A stretch of DNA of 64,000 nucleotides from NCBI RefSeq assembly GCF_024055715.1, contig NZ_JAMXMV010000001.1:682001-746000 (forward strand). Direction: 5' to 3'. Origin of the DNA: Actinoallomurus soli (GTDB lineage: Bacteria > Actinomycetota > Actinomycetes > Streptosporangiales > Streptosporangiaceae). Within the stretch, counting starts at the first letter, position 1. Each line of letters starts with the position of its first letter. The notes below the pieces were generated by a model. It ran no database searches. It was not told the DNA's origin and saw nothing but the letters and a program-made list of their open reading frames with translations. The position numbers and the translations under genes were made by a program. Below are positions 1 to 8,539 of this stretch, one piece after another.

Positions 1-378
1 CTGCTCGGCCTGGGGCCGGAGGCGTTCGCGGGCCTGGCCGCCCGCGCCCTGGCGCCCAAGCGCCCGCCGACCGTGTCCATCGAGCACATGTACTCCCCGC
101 AGGCCAGCGTGCGGGAGCAGGCGAGCATCCTCGTGGAGCGGTTGCGTAAGCTGGAGCGCGCGACCTTCCAGGTGCTGACCGCCGACTGTGCGGGCACTTT
201 CGAGGTCGTCGCCCGGTTCCTGGCCCTCCTGGAGCTCTACCGCGAGAAGGCCGTCGCCTTCGAGCAGGACGAGCCCCTCGGTGAGCTGCACGTCACCTGG
301 ACCGGTGCGGCCGAGGGTGAGATCAAGGTCGGCGACGACTACACCGGCCGACCGACGGAGTCCGACGACGATGACTGA
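1..378 (+). CDS. scpA: Segregation and condensation protein A, C-terminal part (cut by left edge)
   Basis: The open frame runs from base 1 without a start, so the N-terminal half lies outside the window. The visible 125 residues match the C-terminal winged-helix part of kleisin ScpA, which bridges SMC heads in the SMC-ScpAB condensin. Recognition rests on the acidic, Asp-rich tail, on the helix around FEVVARFLALLELYREK, which is typical of ScpA C-termini, and on the following scpB, whose ATG overlaps the scpA stop by 8 nt. The overlap implies translational coupling of the two subunits. Confidence 0.9.
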   Translation: MLGLGPEAFAGLAARALAPKRPPTVSIEHMYSPQASVREQASILVERLRKLERATFQVLTADCAGTFEVVARFLALLELYREKAVAFEQDEPLGELHVTWTGAAEGEIKVGDDYTGRPTESDDDD

Positions 379-1099
379 CACGCCGCCCCACGAGTCCGAG
401 CCGGCCTCCCGGCCGGACGCCTTCGCACCGGCCTCCGGGCCGGGAGAGCCGCCCTTCGAGGCGGGCGAGCCGACCCCCGGGCCCGGCGAGCCGACCTCAC
501 GGCCGGGCGGGTCCGAGACGCACGGCGGGCCGTACGACGAGGTTTCCGGCGCCCCGGAGCCGTCGCTGCGGGCGGGGCTGGAGGCGATCCTGCTCGTGGT
601 CGACGAGCCGGTGCCGGAGGTCACGCTCGCGCAGATCCTCGAGCGGCCCCGCCACGAGGTCGCCGCGACGCTGCGCGAGCTCGCCGCGGAATACACCGCC
701 CAGGGGCGCGGGTTCGACCTGAGAGAGATCGCCGGTGGGTGGCGCTTCTACACGCGTGACGTCTGCGCGCCGCTCGTCGAGCGGTTCGTCCGGGACGGCC
801 AGCAGGCCCGCCTGACCCAGGCCGCCCTGGAGACGCTCGCCGTGGTGGCGTACCGCCAGCCGGTGAGCCGGGCACGGGTCTCGGCCATCCGCGGGGTCAA
901 CAGCGACGGCGTGATCCGCACGCTGACCCTGCGGGGCCTCATCGAGGAGGCGGGCCACGACCCGGAGCACCAGGCGGTGCTCTACCGTACGACCGGTTAC
1001 TTCCTCGAGCGGCTGGGTCTCAACAGCCTGGAGGAGCTGCCCGATCTCGCCCCGTATCTACCTGACGACGTGGAAGGCATAGAGGAACTCCAGCAGTGA
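371..1099 (+). CDS. scpB: Segregation and condensation protein B
   Basis: The 242-residue protein is the winged-helix dimer partner of ScpA in the SMC complex. I start at ATG 371, which overlaps the scpA stop; the frame is open further upstream (to 188), but that part lies inside scpA. The first about 60 residues are a Pro/Gly/Glu-rich low-complexity extension with repeated PGEP-like units. The conserved ScpB core begins near residue 65 (LRAGLEAILLVVDEPV) and includes the VVAYRQPVSRA and IRTLTLRGLIEE segments. The gene is coupled to rluB by a 4-nt overlap. Confidence 0.93.
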   Translation: MTDTPPHESEPASRPDAFAPASGPGEPPFEAGEPTPGPGEPTSRPGGSETHGGPYDEVSGAPEPSLRAGLEAILLVVDEPVPEVTLAQILERPRHEVAATLRELAAEYTAQGRGFDLREIAGGWRFYTRDVCAPLVERFVRDGQQARLTQAALETLAVVAYRQPVSRARVSAIRGVNSDGVIRTLTLRGLIEEAGHDPEHQAVLYRTTGYFLERLGLNSLEELPDLAPYLPDDVEGIEELQQ

Positions 1100-1833
1100 A
1101 CCAGACCAATGAGGGCGTCCGACTGCAGAAGGTGCTCGCCGACGCGGGCATCGCGAGCCGGCGCGCCTGTGAGGACCTGATCGCCGCCGGCCGGGTCACC
1201 GTGGACGGCGAGAAGGTGACGTGGTTCGGCGCTCGCGTCGATCCGGAGACCGCCGTCATCCACGTCGACGGCAAGCGGATCCCGACCCGCACCGAGCTGC
1301 GCTACTACGCCCTGAACAAGCCCAGGGGCGTCGTCAGCACGATGTCGGACCCGCGCGGGCGCAAGACCCTCGCCGAGTACGTCGGGGACGTTCCCGAGCG
1401 TCTGTACCACGTGGGACGCCTCGACACCGAGACCGAGGGCCTGATCCTGCTGACCAACGACGGGGAGCTGGCCAACCGGCTGATGCATCCGCGGTACGGC
1501 GTCAGCAAGACCTACCTCGCGGAGGTGCACGGCCCGATCGAGCGGGACCTGGGCCGCCGGCTGAAGAAGGGCGTCGAGCTCGCGGACGGGTTCGCCAAGG
1601 CGGACGCGTTCCGGATCTTCGACCAGGTCGGCAAGCGCGTCCTGGTCGAGGTGACGCTGCACGAGGGCCGCAAGCACATCGTCCGGCGCCTGCTGGCGGA
1701 GGTCGGCTACCCGGTCCAGCAGCTCGCGCGTACGGAGTTCGGCCCGGTCAAGCTCGGCAGGCTCAAGTCCGGCACGATCCGGGCGCTGAGCACCAAGGAG
1801 ATCGGCGAGCTGTACGCCGCCGTCGAGCTGTAG
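1096..1833 (+). CDS. rluB: 23S rRNA pseudouridine synthase B
   Basis: The 245-residue RsuA/RluB-family enzyme isomerises a uridine in 23S rRNA helix 89. An S4 RNA-binding domain occupies about residues 6-65 (LQKVLADAGIASRRACE). It is followed by the catalytic domain, with the GRLDTETEGL motif carrying the catalytic Asp and the GRKHIVRRLL motif. The GTG start overlaps the scpB stop. The scpA-scpB-rluB order is standard in Actinobacteria and supports the assignment. Confidence 0.94.
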   Translation: MNQTNEGVRLQKVLADAGIASRRACEDLIAAGRVTVDGEKVTWFGARVDPETAVIHVDGKRIPTRTELRYYALNKPRGVVSTMSDPRGRKTLAEYVGDVPERLYHVGRLDTETEGLILLTNDGELANRLMHPRYGVSKTYLAEVHGPIERDLGRRLKKGVELADGFAKADAFRIFDQVGKRVLVEVTLHEGRKHIVRRLLAEVGYPVQQLARTEFGPVKLGRLKSGTIRALSTKEIGELYAAVEL

Positions 1834-1871
1834 AGCGCACCGTTCGCGGGCGGGATATCGAGGAAGGTTCC

Positions 1872-2240
1872 ATGGGACGAGCAGTACGAGCGGTACGCGG
1901 TGCCACGCAGATCGAGGACAACGACCGGGACCAGATCCTGGAGGCGACGGGCGAGCTGGTCGCCGAGGTGATGAGCCGCAACTCTCTCACGACCGATGAC
2001 GTCATCAGCGTCATCTTCACGGCGACCCCGGACCTGACCGCGGAGTTCCCGGCGCTGGCCGCGCGCAAGATGGGCTTCAACGAGGTCCCGCTGATCTGCG
2101 CGACCGAGATCGACGTACCGCACGCGCTGCCCCGGGTGATCCGCCTGATGGCCTACGTCGAGACGGACCGGCCGCGCTCGGAGATCCAGCACGTCTATCT
2201 GCGCGGAGCCGTCGCCCTGCGCCTCGACATCGTCCAGTAA
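1872..2240 (+). CDS. aroH: Chorismate mutase, AroH class
   Basis: This 122-residue protein is a monofunctional AroH-type chorismate mutase (trimeric Bacillus type), converting chorismate to prephenate. Visible hallmarks are the N-terminal VRAVRGATQIEDND stretch with the active-site Arg, the SVIFTATPDL segment, and CATEIDVPHALPR followed by HVYLRGA near the end. ATG 1872 is preceded by AGGAAGG. The next gene, tyrA, uses its product. A longer frame upstream lies inside rluB and was discarded. Confidence 0.94.
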   Translation: MGRAVRAVRGATQIEDNDRDQILEATGELVAEVMSRNSLTTDDVISVIFTATPDLTAEFPALAARKMGFNEVPLICATEIDVPHALPRVIRLMAYVETDRPRSEIQHVYLRGAVALRLDIVQ

Positions 2241-2381
2241 CGCCCGTCCGGCCGCGCCGGGCCACGGCCGGGACCGGCGTCTCCGCACCTGCGGAGGCGG
2301 CGGGAGACCCGGCCGTACGCCCTCGTCCGCTCGATCGCCGGGCTCCGCGCGAGCGGCGGAGTCGATACGCTGGTAACTCGC

Positions 2382-3464
2382 GTGGAGGTGAGACCAATCG
2401 GCGGATTCCGGCGGATCGTCGTCATCGGCACCGGACTGATCGGCACGTCCGTGGCCCTGGCGCTGCGTGAGCGCGGCGTCGAGGTGGCGCTCGCCGACCG
2501 CGACCCCGCCTCCGTACGCCTGGCGGCCGAGCTGGGAGCCGGGACGCCGCTGCGCGACGATGACGGACCGGCCGACGTGGCGGTGCTGGCGGTTCCGCCG
2601 GCGGCGGTCGCGGCCACGCTCCTGGACGCGCAGAAACGCGGCCTGGCCCGCGTCTACACCGACGTGGCGAGCGTCAAGACCCGGCCGCTGCGCGAGGCCG
2701 CCGAGCTGGGCTGCGACCTGGCCTGCTTCGTCGCCGGGCATCCGCTGGCCGGCCGGGAGCGGTCCGGGCCCGCCGCCGCGCGCGCCGACCTGTTCCTCGG
2801 CCGGCCGTGGGCGCTGTGCCCGACGGACGACACCGACGTGGCCGCCGTCGAGACCGTGACCGCCCTGGCGCGGGAGTGCGGGGCGCAGACCGTCGTCGTG
2901 GACGCCGAGGAGCACGACCAGGCCGTCGCGCTGGTCTCGCACGCGCCCCACGTCGTCGCCGCCGCGGTCGCCGCGCGCCTGCGGGACGCGCCGAAGGTCG
3001 CGCTCGGCCTCGCCGGCCAGGGCGTACGCGACGTGACCCGGATCGCGGCCGGCGATCCGGATCTGTGGATCGGGATTCTCGGGTCGAACGCCCTGCCGGT
3101 GGCGGAGGTGATCGACGAGGTCGCCTCGGATCTGACCGCCGTGGCCGCCGCGCTGCGTGCGGGCGCGGGGCCGGACGTCACCGACCTCCTCGAGCGCGGT
3201 GGCGCGGGCCGCCGCCGGCTGCCCGGCAAGCACGGCGGGCGGCCGGGCGCGTACACCGTCGTGTCCGTCGTCATTCCCGACCGGCCGGGTGAGCTGGCGC
3301 TGCTGTTCCAGGCGGCGGGGGTCGCCGGGGTCAACATCGAGGACGTCACGATCGAGCACTCCCCGGGCCGCCCGGTCGGTGTCGTCGAGCTGAGCGTCGA
3401 TCCCGCCGCGGCGGAGCGGCTCGCCGACGAGCTCCGGGCCCGGGGCTGGTCCGTTCCCCGCTGA
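2382..3464 (+). CDS. tyrA: Prephenate dehydrogenase
   Basis: The protein (about 360 residues) oxidatively decarboxylates prephenate on the route to tyrosine. It has a Rossmann fold with GTGLIG near residues 16-21, the GHPLAG catalytic motif near residue 120 and SHAPH further on. A C-terminal ACT domain from about residue 285 (VVIPDRPGELALLFQAAG) suggests feedback control by an aromatic amino acid. The GTG at 2382 is used here; GTG 2388 is an equally possible start because GGAG lies at 2384. It sits 141 bp after aroH and meets a convergent MFS gene 9 bp beyond its stop. Confidence 0.93.
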   Translation: MEVRPIGGFRRIVVIGTGLIGTSVALALRERGVEVALADRDPASVRLAAELGAGTPLRDDDGPADVAVLAVPPAAVAATLLDAQKRGLARVYTDVASVKTRPLREAAELGCDLACFVAGHPLAGRERSGPAAARADLFLGRPWALCPTDDTDVAAVETVTALARECGAQTVVVDAEEHDQAVALVSHAPHVVAAAVAARLRDAPKVALGLAGQGVRDVTRIAAGDPDLWIGILGSNALPVAEVIDEVASDLTAVAAALRAGAGPDVTDLLERGGAGRRRLPGKHGGRPGAYTVVSVVIPDRPGELALLFQAAGVAGVNIEDVTIEHSPGRPVGVVELSVDPAAAERLADELRARGWSVPR

Positions 3465-3473
3465 GCGGGCCGC

Positions 3474-4781
3474 CTAGCGGCCGGGGCGCGACCGGCGCAT
3501 GAGCATCGTCACGCGCACCGCGCCGATGACGACCAGGCCGGTGATCGGGATGAACGCCACCTGGAAGGCGGTCGGGCCGTAGCCGCCGCCGGTGGCGTCG
3601 AGCAGGACCCCGGCGGTGAGCAGGCCGGCGATGGTGGACGAGAACCCGCCGAGGTTGACGATGCCCGAGACGATGCCGCCGCGTTCCGGCGGGTTCGAGT
3701 CCCGCGCGAGGTCGAAGGCGAGCATGGAGGCCGCGCTGCCGACCGCGTTGATCAGGACGAGGAGCAGGGCGAGCGGAGCGGGCAGGTGACCACCCGGCCA
3801 GGTGATGGCGACGAGCCAGGCGACCGCGAGGGTGATGACCGCCGAGGTGATCAGCCGGCCGCGCAGGTCGGGACGGCGGCCGGCGAACCAGCCGAGCAGC
3901 GGGGCCGCCGCCATGGGCGTCGCCGCGCCGAGCGTGAGGATGAGCCGGGCCGGGCCGGGCGCCATGCCCAGCCCCTTGACCAGGTAGGGGTAGCCCCACA
4001 GGGTGGCGAGCACGGTGAACGACGACAGCGTGAAGTGCGTCCACAGGCCGGTGCGGGTGCCGCGCGCGGCGAAGACCGCCCGGATGTCGGCGAGCGCCGA
4101 GCCCTTCTTCTCATCGGAGGTGCCGGAGAGGGAGATGGAGCGTTCCATGGGAGCGCCCGGGTGGTTGCGCACGAAGAGCCACACGACCACCGCCATCGCG
4201 CCGCTGATCACACTGATGCCGACGAACGTCCTCGTCCACCCGTACGCGTGCAGCCCGGCGGACAGCGGCACCGTGCCGACGACCTGGCCGAGCGACCCGA
4301 CCATCGCGGTCATCGCGGTGAGCAGCGCGAACCGCCGGCGGGGGAACCACGCGGCGATCAGGCGAATGATGTTGAGGAACGTCATCGCATCGCCCAGCCC
4401 GACCAGCACCCGGCCGGCGATGGCGAGCGGCATCGCGGTCGCGAACGCGAACACCGTCTCGCCGAGCGCCATGATGACGAGGGCCACACCGATCATCCGG
4501 CGTGGCCCGAACCGGTCGGCCATCAGCCCGCCCGGGATCTGCATCGCCAGGTACACGCCGAGCTGCAGGATCACGAACATCGACAGCGCCGTCGCGCCGA
4601 CTCCGAAGCGCTGCTGGGCGGCGAGCGACGCGACGCCGAGGCTGGTCCGGTGGAAGAAGGCGATCAGGTAGGCCAGAGCCGCGACGCCCCACACGGTCCA
4701 GGCGCGGCGGCCGCCGAGCGGATGAGAGGGGGGCCGCGGTGCGGACGCTTCGGCGGGAACGGTCAGTACCGCGGGTTTCAA
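3474..4781 (-). CDS. MFS transporter (D-galactonate/nitrate-type, substrate unknown)
   Basis: The 435-residue protein has about 12 hydrophobic segments and belongs to the major facilitator superfamily. The loop between TM2 and TM3 carries the family signature (GGLMADRFGPRR). The N-terminus has a ~30-residue soluble Pro/Ala-rich stretch. It is transcribed after the GntR regulator at 4824-5447 with a 42-bp gap, so the two probably form an autoregulated operon. This operon lies antisense between tyrA and cmk, genes that are often neighbours in actinomycetes, which suggests an insertion. Substrate is not predictable. Confidence 0.85.
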   Translation of the reverse strand: MKPAVLTVPAEASAPRPPSHPLGGRRAWTVWGVAALAYLIAFFHRTSLGVASLAAQQRFGVGATALSMFVILQLGVYLAMQIPGGLMADRFGPRRMIGVALVIMALGETVFAFATAMPLAIAGRVLVGLGDAMTFLNIIRLIAAWFPRRRFALLTAMTAMVGSLGQVVGTVPLSAGLHAYGWTRTFVGISVISGAMAVVVWLFVRNHPGAPMERSISLSGTSDEKKGSALADIRAVFAARGTRTGLWTHFTLSSFTVLATLWGYPYLVKGLGMAPGPARLILTLGAATPMAAAPLLGWFAGRRPDLRGRLITSAVITLAVAWLVAITWPGGHLPAPLALLLVLINAVGSAASMLAFDLARDSNPPERGGIVSGIVNLGGFSSTIAGLLTAGVLLDATGGGYGPTAFQVAFIPITGLVVIGAVRVTMLMRRSRPGR

Positions 4782-4823
4782 GGGGGCAGCCTTTCGGGGG
4801 TGGTGCTTCGATCGGTATGGCGG

Positions 4824-5447
4824 TCACGCGTGCCCGCGCAGCGCCGTCACCGCGACGCGCAGGTGACGGTGGACCGCGGCGCGGATCCGCTCGCGGTCGC
4901 CGGTTCGTACGGCCTCGAGGATCTCGGCGTGGTCCTGGATCGCGGTCGCCGTGCGTTCCGGATCGTCGGCCGTCAGCCGTGCCATGCGCAGTTGACGGTC
5001 GCGCAACGCGTCGTAGAGCTGCGTAATGATCTCGTTGCCCGCCGCGGCGACCATTGTTCGGTGGAAACAACGGTCCGCGCGCGCGAATTCCCGGGCGTCG
5101 CCGGCGGCGGCGTGGGCGCGCATCGCCTCGAGCCACCGGGCCAGCTCGTCGACCTGCTCCGGGCGGAGCGTCGCCTTGTCGGCGGCGAAGGTCTCCACGA
5201 GCTCCCGCGCCTCGAAGACGTCGGAGATCTCCTGGGACGAGACCGGCAGCACCAGCGCGCCCCGCTTGGGATAGAGCCGGACCAGGCCCTCCGCCTCCAG
5301 CCGGAGCAGCGCCTCGCGTACGGGAGTACGGGAGACGCCGACCGCCGAGGCGATCTCACCCTCGCTGAGCAGCGCGCCGCCCGGGTAGGTGCGGTCGAGG
5401 ATGGCCTGCTTGACGTGATCGTAGGCCCGGGAGGTTGCCGAGGTCAT
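4824..5447 (-). CDS. GntR-family regulator, FCD (FadR) subfamily
   Basis: The 207-residue protein has an N-terminal winged helix (EIASAVGVSRTPVREALLRLEAEG, residues ~30-55, then YPKRGALVLPVS) and a C-terminal all-helical FCD ligand domain with metal-binding Asp/His candidates (DRCFHRTMV, DHAEILEA). It closely resembles the regulator at 35046-35711, especially in the recognition helix. The ATG abuts a palindrome at 5448-5470 and no Shine-Dalgarno is visible, so the mRNA may be leaderless. It probably represses its own gene and the downstream MFS gene. Confidence 0.88.
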   Translation of the reverse strand: MTSATSRAYDHVKQAILDRTYPGGALLSEGEIASAVGVSRTPVREALLRLEAEGLVRLYPKRGALVLPVSSQEISDVFEARELVETFAADKATLRPEQVDELARWLEAMRAHAAAGDAREFARADRCFHRTMVAAAGNEIITQLYDALRDRQLRMARLTADDPERTATAIQDHAEILEAVRTGDRERIRAAVHRHLRVAVTALRGHA

Positions 5448-5470
5448 CTTGTATCTATCTTACATACAAG
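5448..5470. promoter_or_regulatory. Probable GntR operator
   Basis: CTTGTAT (5448-5454) and ATACAAG (5464-5470) form a perfect 7-bp inverted repeat with a 9-bp spacer, directly in front of the GntR start codon. The 11-mer CTTGTATCTAT at 5448-5458 recurs exactly at 35741-35751 before the paralogous regulator. TTGTAT/ATACAA half-sites are typical for FadR/VanR-type GntR proteins. Confidence 0.7.
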
Positions 5471-5567
5471 TCGTATGGGACCGCCGACGGCCACGGCGGC
5501 GGCCGCGGACCGGTAGCCTCATTCGTTGGCCGGTCGGTTATCGAAACAGGCAGATAAGGAAGCGAAC

Positions 5568-6296
5568 GTGACGCTCGTCATCGCCATGGACGGTCCCTCC
5601 GGGTCGGGTAAGTCCAGCGTCTCCAAGGGCGTGGCGCGCGCCCTCGGGCTGCGCTACCTCGACACGGGCGCGATGTACCGCGCCATGACCTGGTGGATGC
5701 TGCGCGCGGGCGTCCCCGTCGATGACCCCGCGGCGGTCGCGGCCCGGGCCGGCGAGCCCGAGCTGGCCTCCGGCACCGACCCGGCCGCGCCGACGATCAC
5801 GGTCGACGGCGTCGACGTGTCCGGCCCGATCCGGGGTTCGGAGGTCACCGGCGCGGTCAGCGCCGTCGCGGCCGTGCCCGCCGTCCGTGAGCGGCTCGTC
5901 GCCCTGCAGCGAGAGATCATCGGCGCGGGCGGCATCGTCGTCGAGGGCCGCGACATCGGCACCGCCGTCGCCCCCGGCGCCCAGGTCAAGATCTACCTCA
6001 CCGCGAGCGCCGAGGCACGAGCCCAGCGCCGCAACGCCGAGCTCACCGGTGCCACGGTCACCGCGACGCAGGCCGACCTGGCCCGCCGCGACCACCTCGA
6101 CTCCACCCGCAAGGTCGACCCGCTCGCGCAGGCGGCCGACGCGATCGAGGTCGACACCACCAGCCTCGGCCTCGACGAGGTCATCGAGGAGGTCCTGCGC
6201 ATCGCGCGCAAGCACCTCGCCGCAGCCGACGGCGATTCGGCATCACCGGCGCGCTCCCTGACGGGTGAGCCGCCCCACGAGGAGCGAGACGAGTGA
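5568..6296 (+). CDS. cmk: Cytidylate kinase
   Basis: The 242-residue enzyme phosphorylates CMP and dCMP with ATP. It shows the P-loop GPSGSGKSS at residues 9-17, the [12 protein letters not shown] substrate motif and the GRDIGT segment. The GTG at 5568 is preceded by AAGGAAG, so I prefer it over a TTG at 5526 that would add 14 unconserved residues. The 3' end overlaps der by 4 nt, the usual cmk-der arrangement in this phylum. The C-terminal ~20 residues are hydrophilic and poorly conserved. Confidence 0.95.
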   Translation: MTLVIAMDGPSGSGKSSVSKGVARALGLRYLDTGAMYRAMTWWMLRAGVPVDDPAAVAARAGEPELASGTDPAAPTITVDGVDVSGPIRGSEVTGAVSAVAAVPAVRERLVALQREIIGAGGIVVEGRDIGTAVAPGAQVKIYLTASAEARAQRRNAELTGATVTATQADLARRDHLDSTRKVDPLAQAADAIEVDTTSLGLDEVIEEVLRIARKHLAAADGDSASPARSLTGEPPHEERDE

Positions 6297-7669
6297 GTGA
6301 GTTCCAGCACGCGGAGGCGATCGACGTCGCCATCGAGCACGACGTCGCGCCGCCGCCGGTCGTGGCCATCGTCGGACGGCCGAACGTCGGCAAGTCCACC
6401 CTGGTCAACCGCATCCTGGGCCGCCGTGAGGCGGTCGTGGAGGACGTCCCCGGCGTGACACGGGACCGGGTGGCGTACGACGCCACCTGGAGCGGGCGGC
6501 GCTTCACCGTCGTCGACACGGGCGGCTGGGAGCCGAACGCCGAGGGCCTGGCGGCCGCCGTCGCCGACCAGGCGCGGCTCGCCGTGGACGCCGCCGACGC
6601 GGTCCTGTTCGTCGTCGACGCCACGGTCGGCTCGACCGACACCGACGAGGCCGTCGCCGACGTCCTGCGGCGCGCCAAGAAGCCGGTCGTCCTGGCCGCC
6701 AACAAGGTCGACGACGCCCGGGCCGAGGCGGACGCGACCGCCCTGTGGTCGCTCGGCCTCGGCGAGCCGCGCCCCGTCTCCGCCCTGCACGGGCGGGGGA
6801 GCGGTGACCTCCTCGACGCCGTCCTGGAGGCCCTGCCGGAGGAGGCGCCGCCGGAGACGTACGGCGCGGCGGGCGGTCCGCGGCGCGTCGCGCTGCTCGG
6901 GCGGCCCAACGTCGGCAAGTCGAGCCTGCTCAACAAGCTCGCGGGGGAGAACCGCGTCGTCGTCGACTCGGTCGCCGGCACCACCCGCGACCCGGTCGAC
7001 GAGCTCATCGAGCTGGGTGGCGAGACCTGGCGGTTCATCGACACGGCCGGCATCCGCCGCCGGGTCCGCGAGTCCCAGGGCGCCGACTTCTACGCCACCC
7101 TGCGCACGCGTTCGGCGCTGGAGCGTTCCGAGGTCGCGGTCGTGCTCGTGGACGCCAGCGAGCCGCTCGCCGAGCAGGACCTGCGGATCATCTCCATGGT
7201 GATCGAGTCCGGCCGCGCGCTCGTCCTCGCATACAACAAGTGGGACCTCGTCGACGAGGAGCGCCGCCACTTCCTGGACCGTGAGATCGACCGGCAGCTG
7301 CACCACGCCCGCTGGGCGCCGCGCGTCAACATCTCGGCCCGTACGGGCCGGCACGTGGAGAAGCTGGTTCCGGCCATCGACACGGCGCTGGCGGGCTGGG
7401 GCGAGCGGGTGCCGACGGCCCGGCTCAACTCGTTCATGACGGACCTGGTCGCCGCCCGGCCGCACCCCGTACGGGGCGGCAAGCAGCCCAAGGTCCTGTT
7501 CGCCACGCAGGCGGGCGTGCAGCCGCCGAGGTTCGTGTTGTTCACGAGCGGGTTCCTGGAGGTCGGCTACCGCCGCTTCGTCGAGCGGCGGCTGCGCGAG
7601 GACTTCGGCTTCGAGGGCACCCCGATCGAGATCAGCATGAAGATCCGGGAGAAGCGCCCGCGCAAGTGA
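6293..7669 (+). CDS. der: Ribosome-associated GTPase Der (EngA)
   Basis: The 458-residue protein carries two tandem GTPase domains, as expected for Der, which acts in 50S subunit maturation. The first P-loop GRPNVGKST is at residues ~28-36 and the second GRPNVGKSS near 204-212. Each is followed by a DTGGW or DTAGI switch II motif and NKVD or NKWD specificity motif. A C-terminal KH-like domain ends the protein ([17 protein letters not shown]). GTG 6293 overlaps the cmk stop. Confidence 0.96.
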   Translation: MSEFQHAEAIDVAIEHDVAPPPVVAIVGRPNVGKSTLVNRILGRREAVVEDVPGVTRDRVAYDATWSGRRFTVVDTGGWEPNAEGLAAAVADQARLAVDAADAVLFVVDATVGSTDTDEAVADVLRRAKKPVVLAANKVDDARAEADATALWSLGLGEPRPVSALHGRGSGDLLDAVLEALPEEAPPETYGAAGGPRRVALLGRPNVGKSSLLNKLAGENRVVVDSVAGTTRDPVDELIELGGETWRFIDTAGIRRRVRESQGADFYATLRTRSALERSEVAVVLVDASEPLAEQDLRIISMVIESGRALVLAYNKWDLVDEERRHFLDREIDRQLHHARWAPRVNISARTGRHVEKLVPAIDTALAGWGERVPTARLNSFMTDLVAARPHPVRGGKQPKVLFATQAGVQPPRFVLFTSGFLEVGYRRFVERRLREDFGFEGTPIEISMKIREKRPRK

Positions 7670-7679
7670 GCCCGGCCTG

Positions 7680-7830
7680 CACGCTCGGATGACCCGCCGT
7701 CCCGCCGCAGATGCGGCGGCGTCGGCGGAGTCGCCGGCCCACCCGCTCGGGTGATCCGCCGTCCCGCCGCCGCAGGTGTGGCGGCCGCGTCGGCGGAGGC
7801 GCCGCCGGCCTCATTCGCTCGGGCGACCCG
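7680..7830. repeat. Degenerate tandem repeat between convergent genes
   Basis: About 60-70-bp units, each containing a CGCTCGG-TGAYCCGCCG-like block and then a GCGGCG-rich block, begin near 7680 and 7747, with a shorter third unit near 7816. They fill most of the 235-bp gap between der and the convergent STAS gene. No ORF with recognisable content is seen here. Confidence 0.55.
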
Positions 7831-7904
7831 CCGCCCACCCGGCTCTTCCGGAGCTCGGGCGCGGCGGCCGAACCCGGCCGGGCTCGGCCGCCGCGCCGTC
7901 GGCG

Positions 7905-8315
7905 TCACCGTCGTGGCTTGCGCCCGCGCCCGCGTACACCGGCGGTCGAGCACGACCGTGGCGCGACCGCGCCGAGCCGCCGGGGCAGTCCGACCGTGGT
8001 GGGGACGAGCCGCGACAGGCCCGTGAGGTCGAAGACCCGGCGTACGTTCCCCTGTTCCGGGATCGCCACGGACAGGGGGACCCGAAGGGCGGTGCTGCGG
8101 CCGTGGGCCCGCACGATGATGTGGATGCCCGCCGAGTCGAGGAACCTCGTGCCGGTCAGGTCCAGGAGCATCTCCGTCACGCCGCTGTTGAGGAGCCGGA
8201 GCACGCGCTCCCGGATCGCCGCGGCGTTGACCACGTCGACCTCTTCCGGGAAATGGACGACGGTCACTCCGGAGACCTGCTCCACCTCGAGATCGACCGT
8301 GGACAGATGTCGCAT
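7905..8315 (-). CDS. STAS-domain anti-sigma factor antagonist
   Basis: The 136-residue protein is a SpoIIAA/RsbV-like STAS protein: a beta-rich start (VEQVSGVTVVHFPEEVDVVNAAAI) and the key loop LTGTRFLDSAGI, whose Ser is the usual phosphorylation site of an anti-sigma kinase. The C-terminal ~25 residues are basic and low in complexity. It stands alone and has no anti-sigma kinase or sigma gene beside it, so its partner must be encoded elsewhere. Upstream 8316-8506 contains no recognisable gene. Confidence 0.85.
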   Translation of the reverse strand: MRHLSTVDLEVEQVSGVTVVHFPEEVDVVNAAAIRERVLRLLNSGVTEMLLDLTGTRFLDSAGIHIIVRAHGRSTALRVPLSVAIPEQGNVRRVFDLTGLSRLVPTTVGLPRRLGAVAPRSCSTAGVRGRGRKPRR

Positions 8316-8506
8316 CGAGATTCCACCTCACGGCTGGCCGGGAACGGGGCGACACCGCAACTGACGAGATGACAGTCAGTCAGAAGCGCTGTGTCGGGAC
8401 TATCCATGTACCCGGAATGAGTGGATGAAACCCTCGATGCCCTCTGGCCTGCGGTTACGCCGGTATTGTGGGCGACCGTCCATTCAGCGGGGTGGCCTAA
8501 GTTGAA

Positions 8507-8528
8507 GGACGTTGGATATCCTACGTCC
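8507..8528. promoter_or_regulatory. 22-bp palindromic operator, nan-type (site 1)
   Basis: The core GGATATCC (8514-8521) is flanked by GGACGT on the left and ACGTCC on the right, giving a palindrome broken only at one symmetric T/T pair. It ends 11 bp before the ATG of the alpha/beta hydrolase. The same design occurs at 18078, 18961 and 59824 in front of sugar uptake and sialidase genes. Confidence 0.75.
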
Positions 8529-8539
8529 GAGGTGAGGGT

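Noticed and set aside
1707-3359. 550-codon minus-strand frame opposite aroH and tyrA
   Set aside because: Shadow of two certain genes; composition without motifs.
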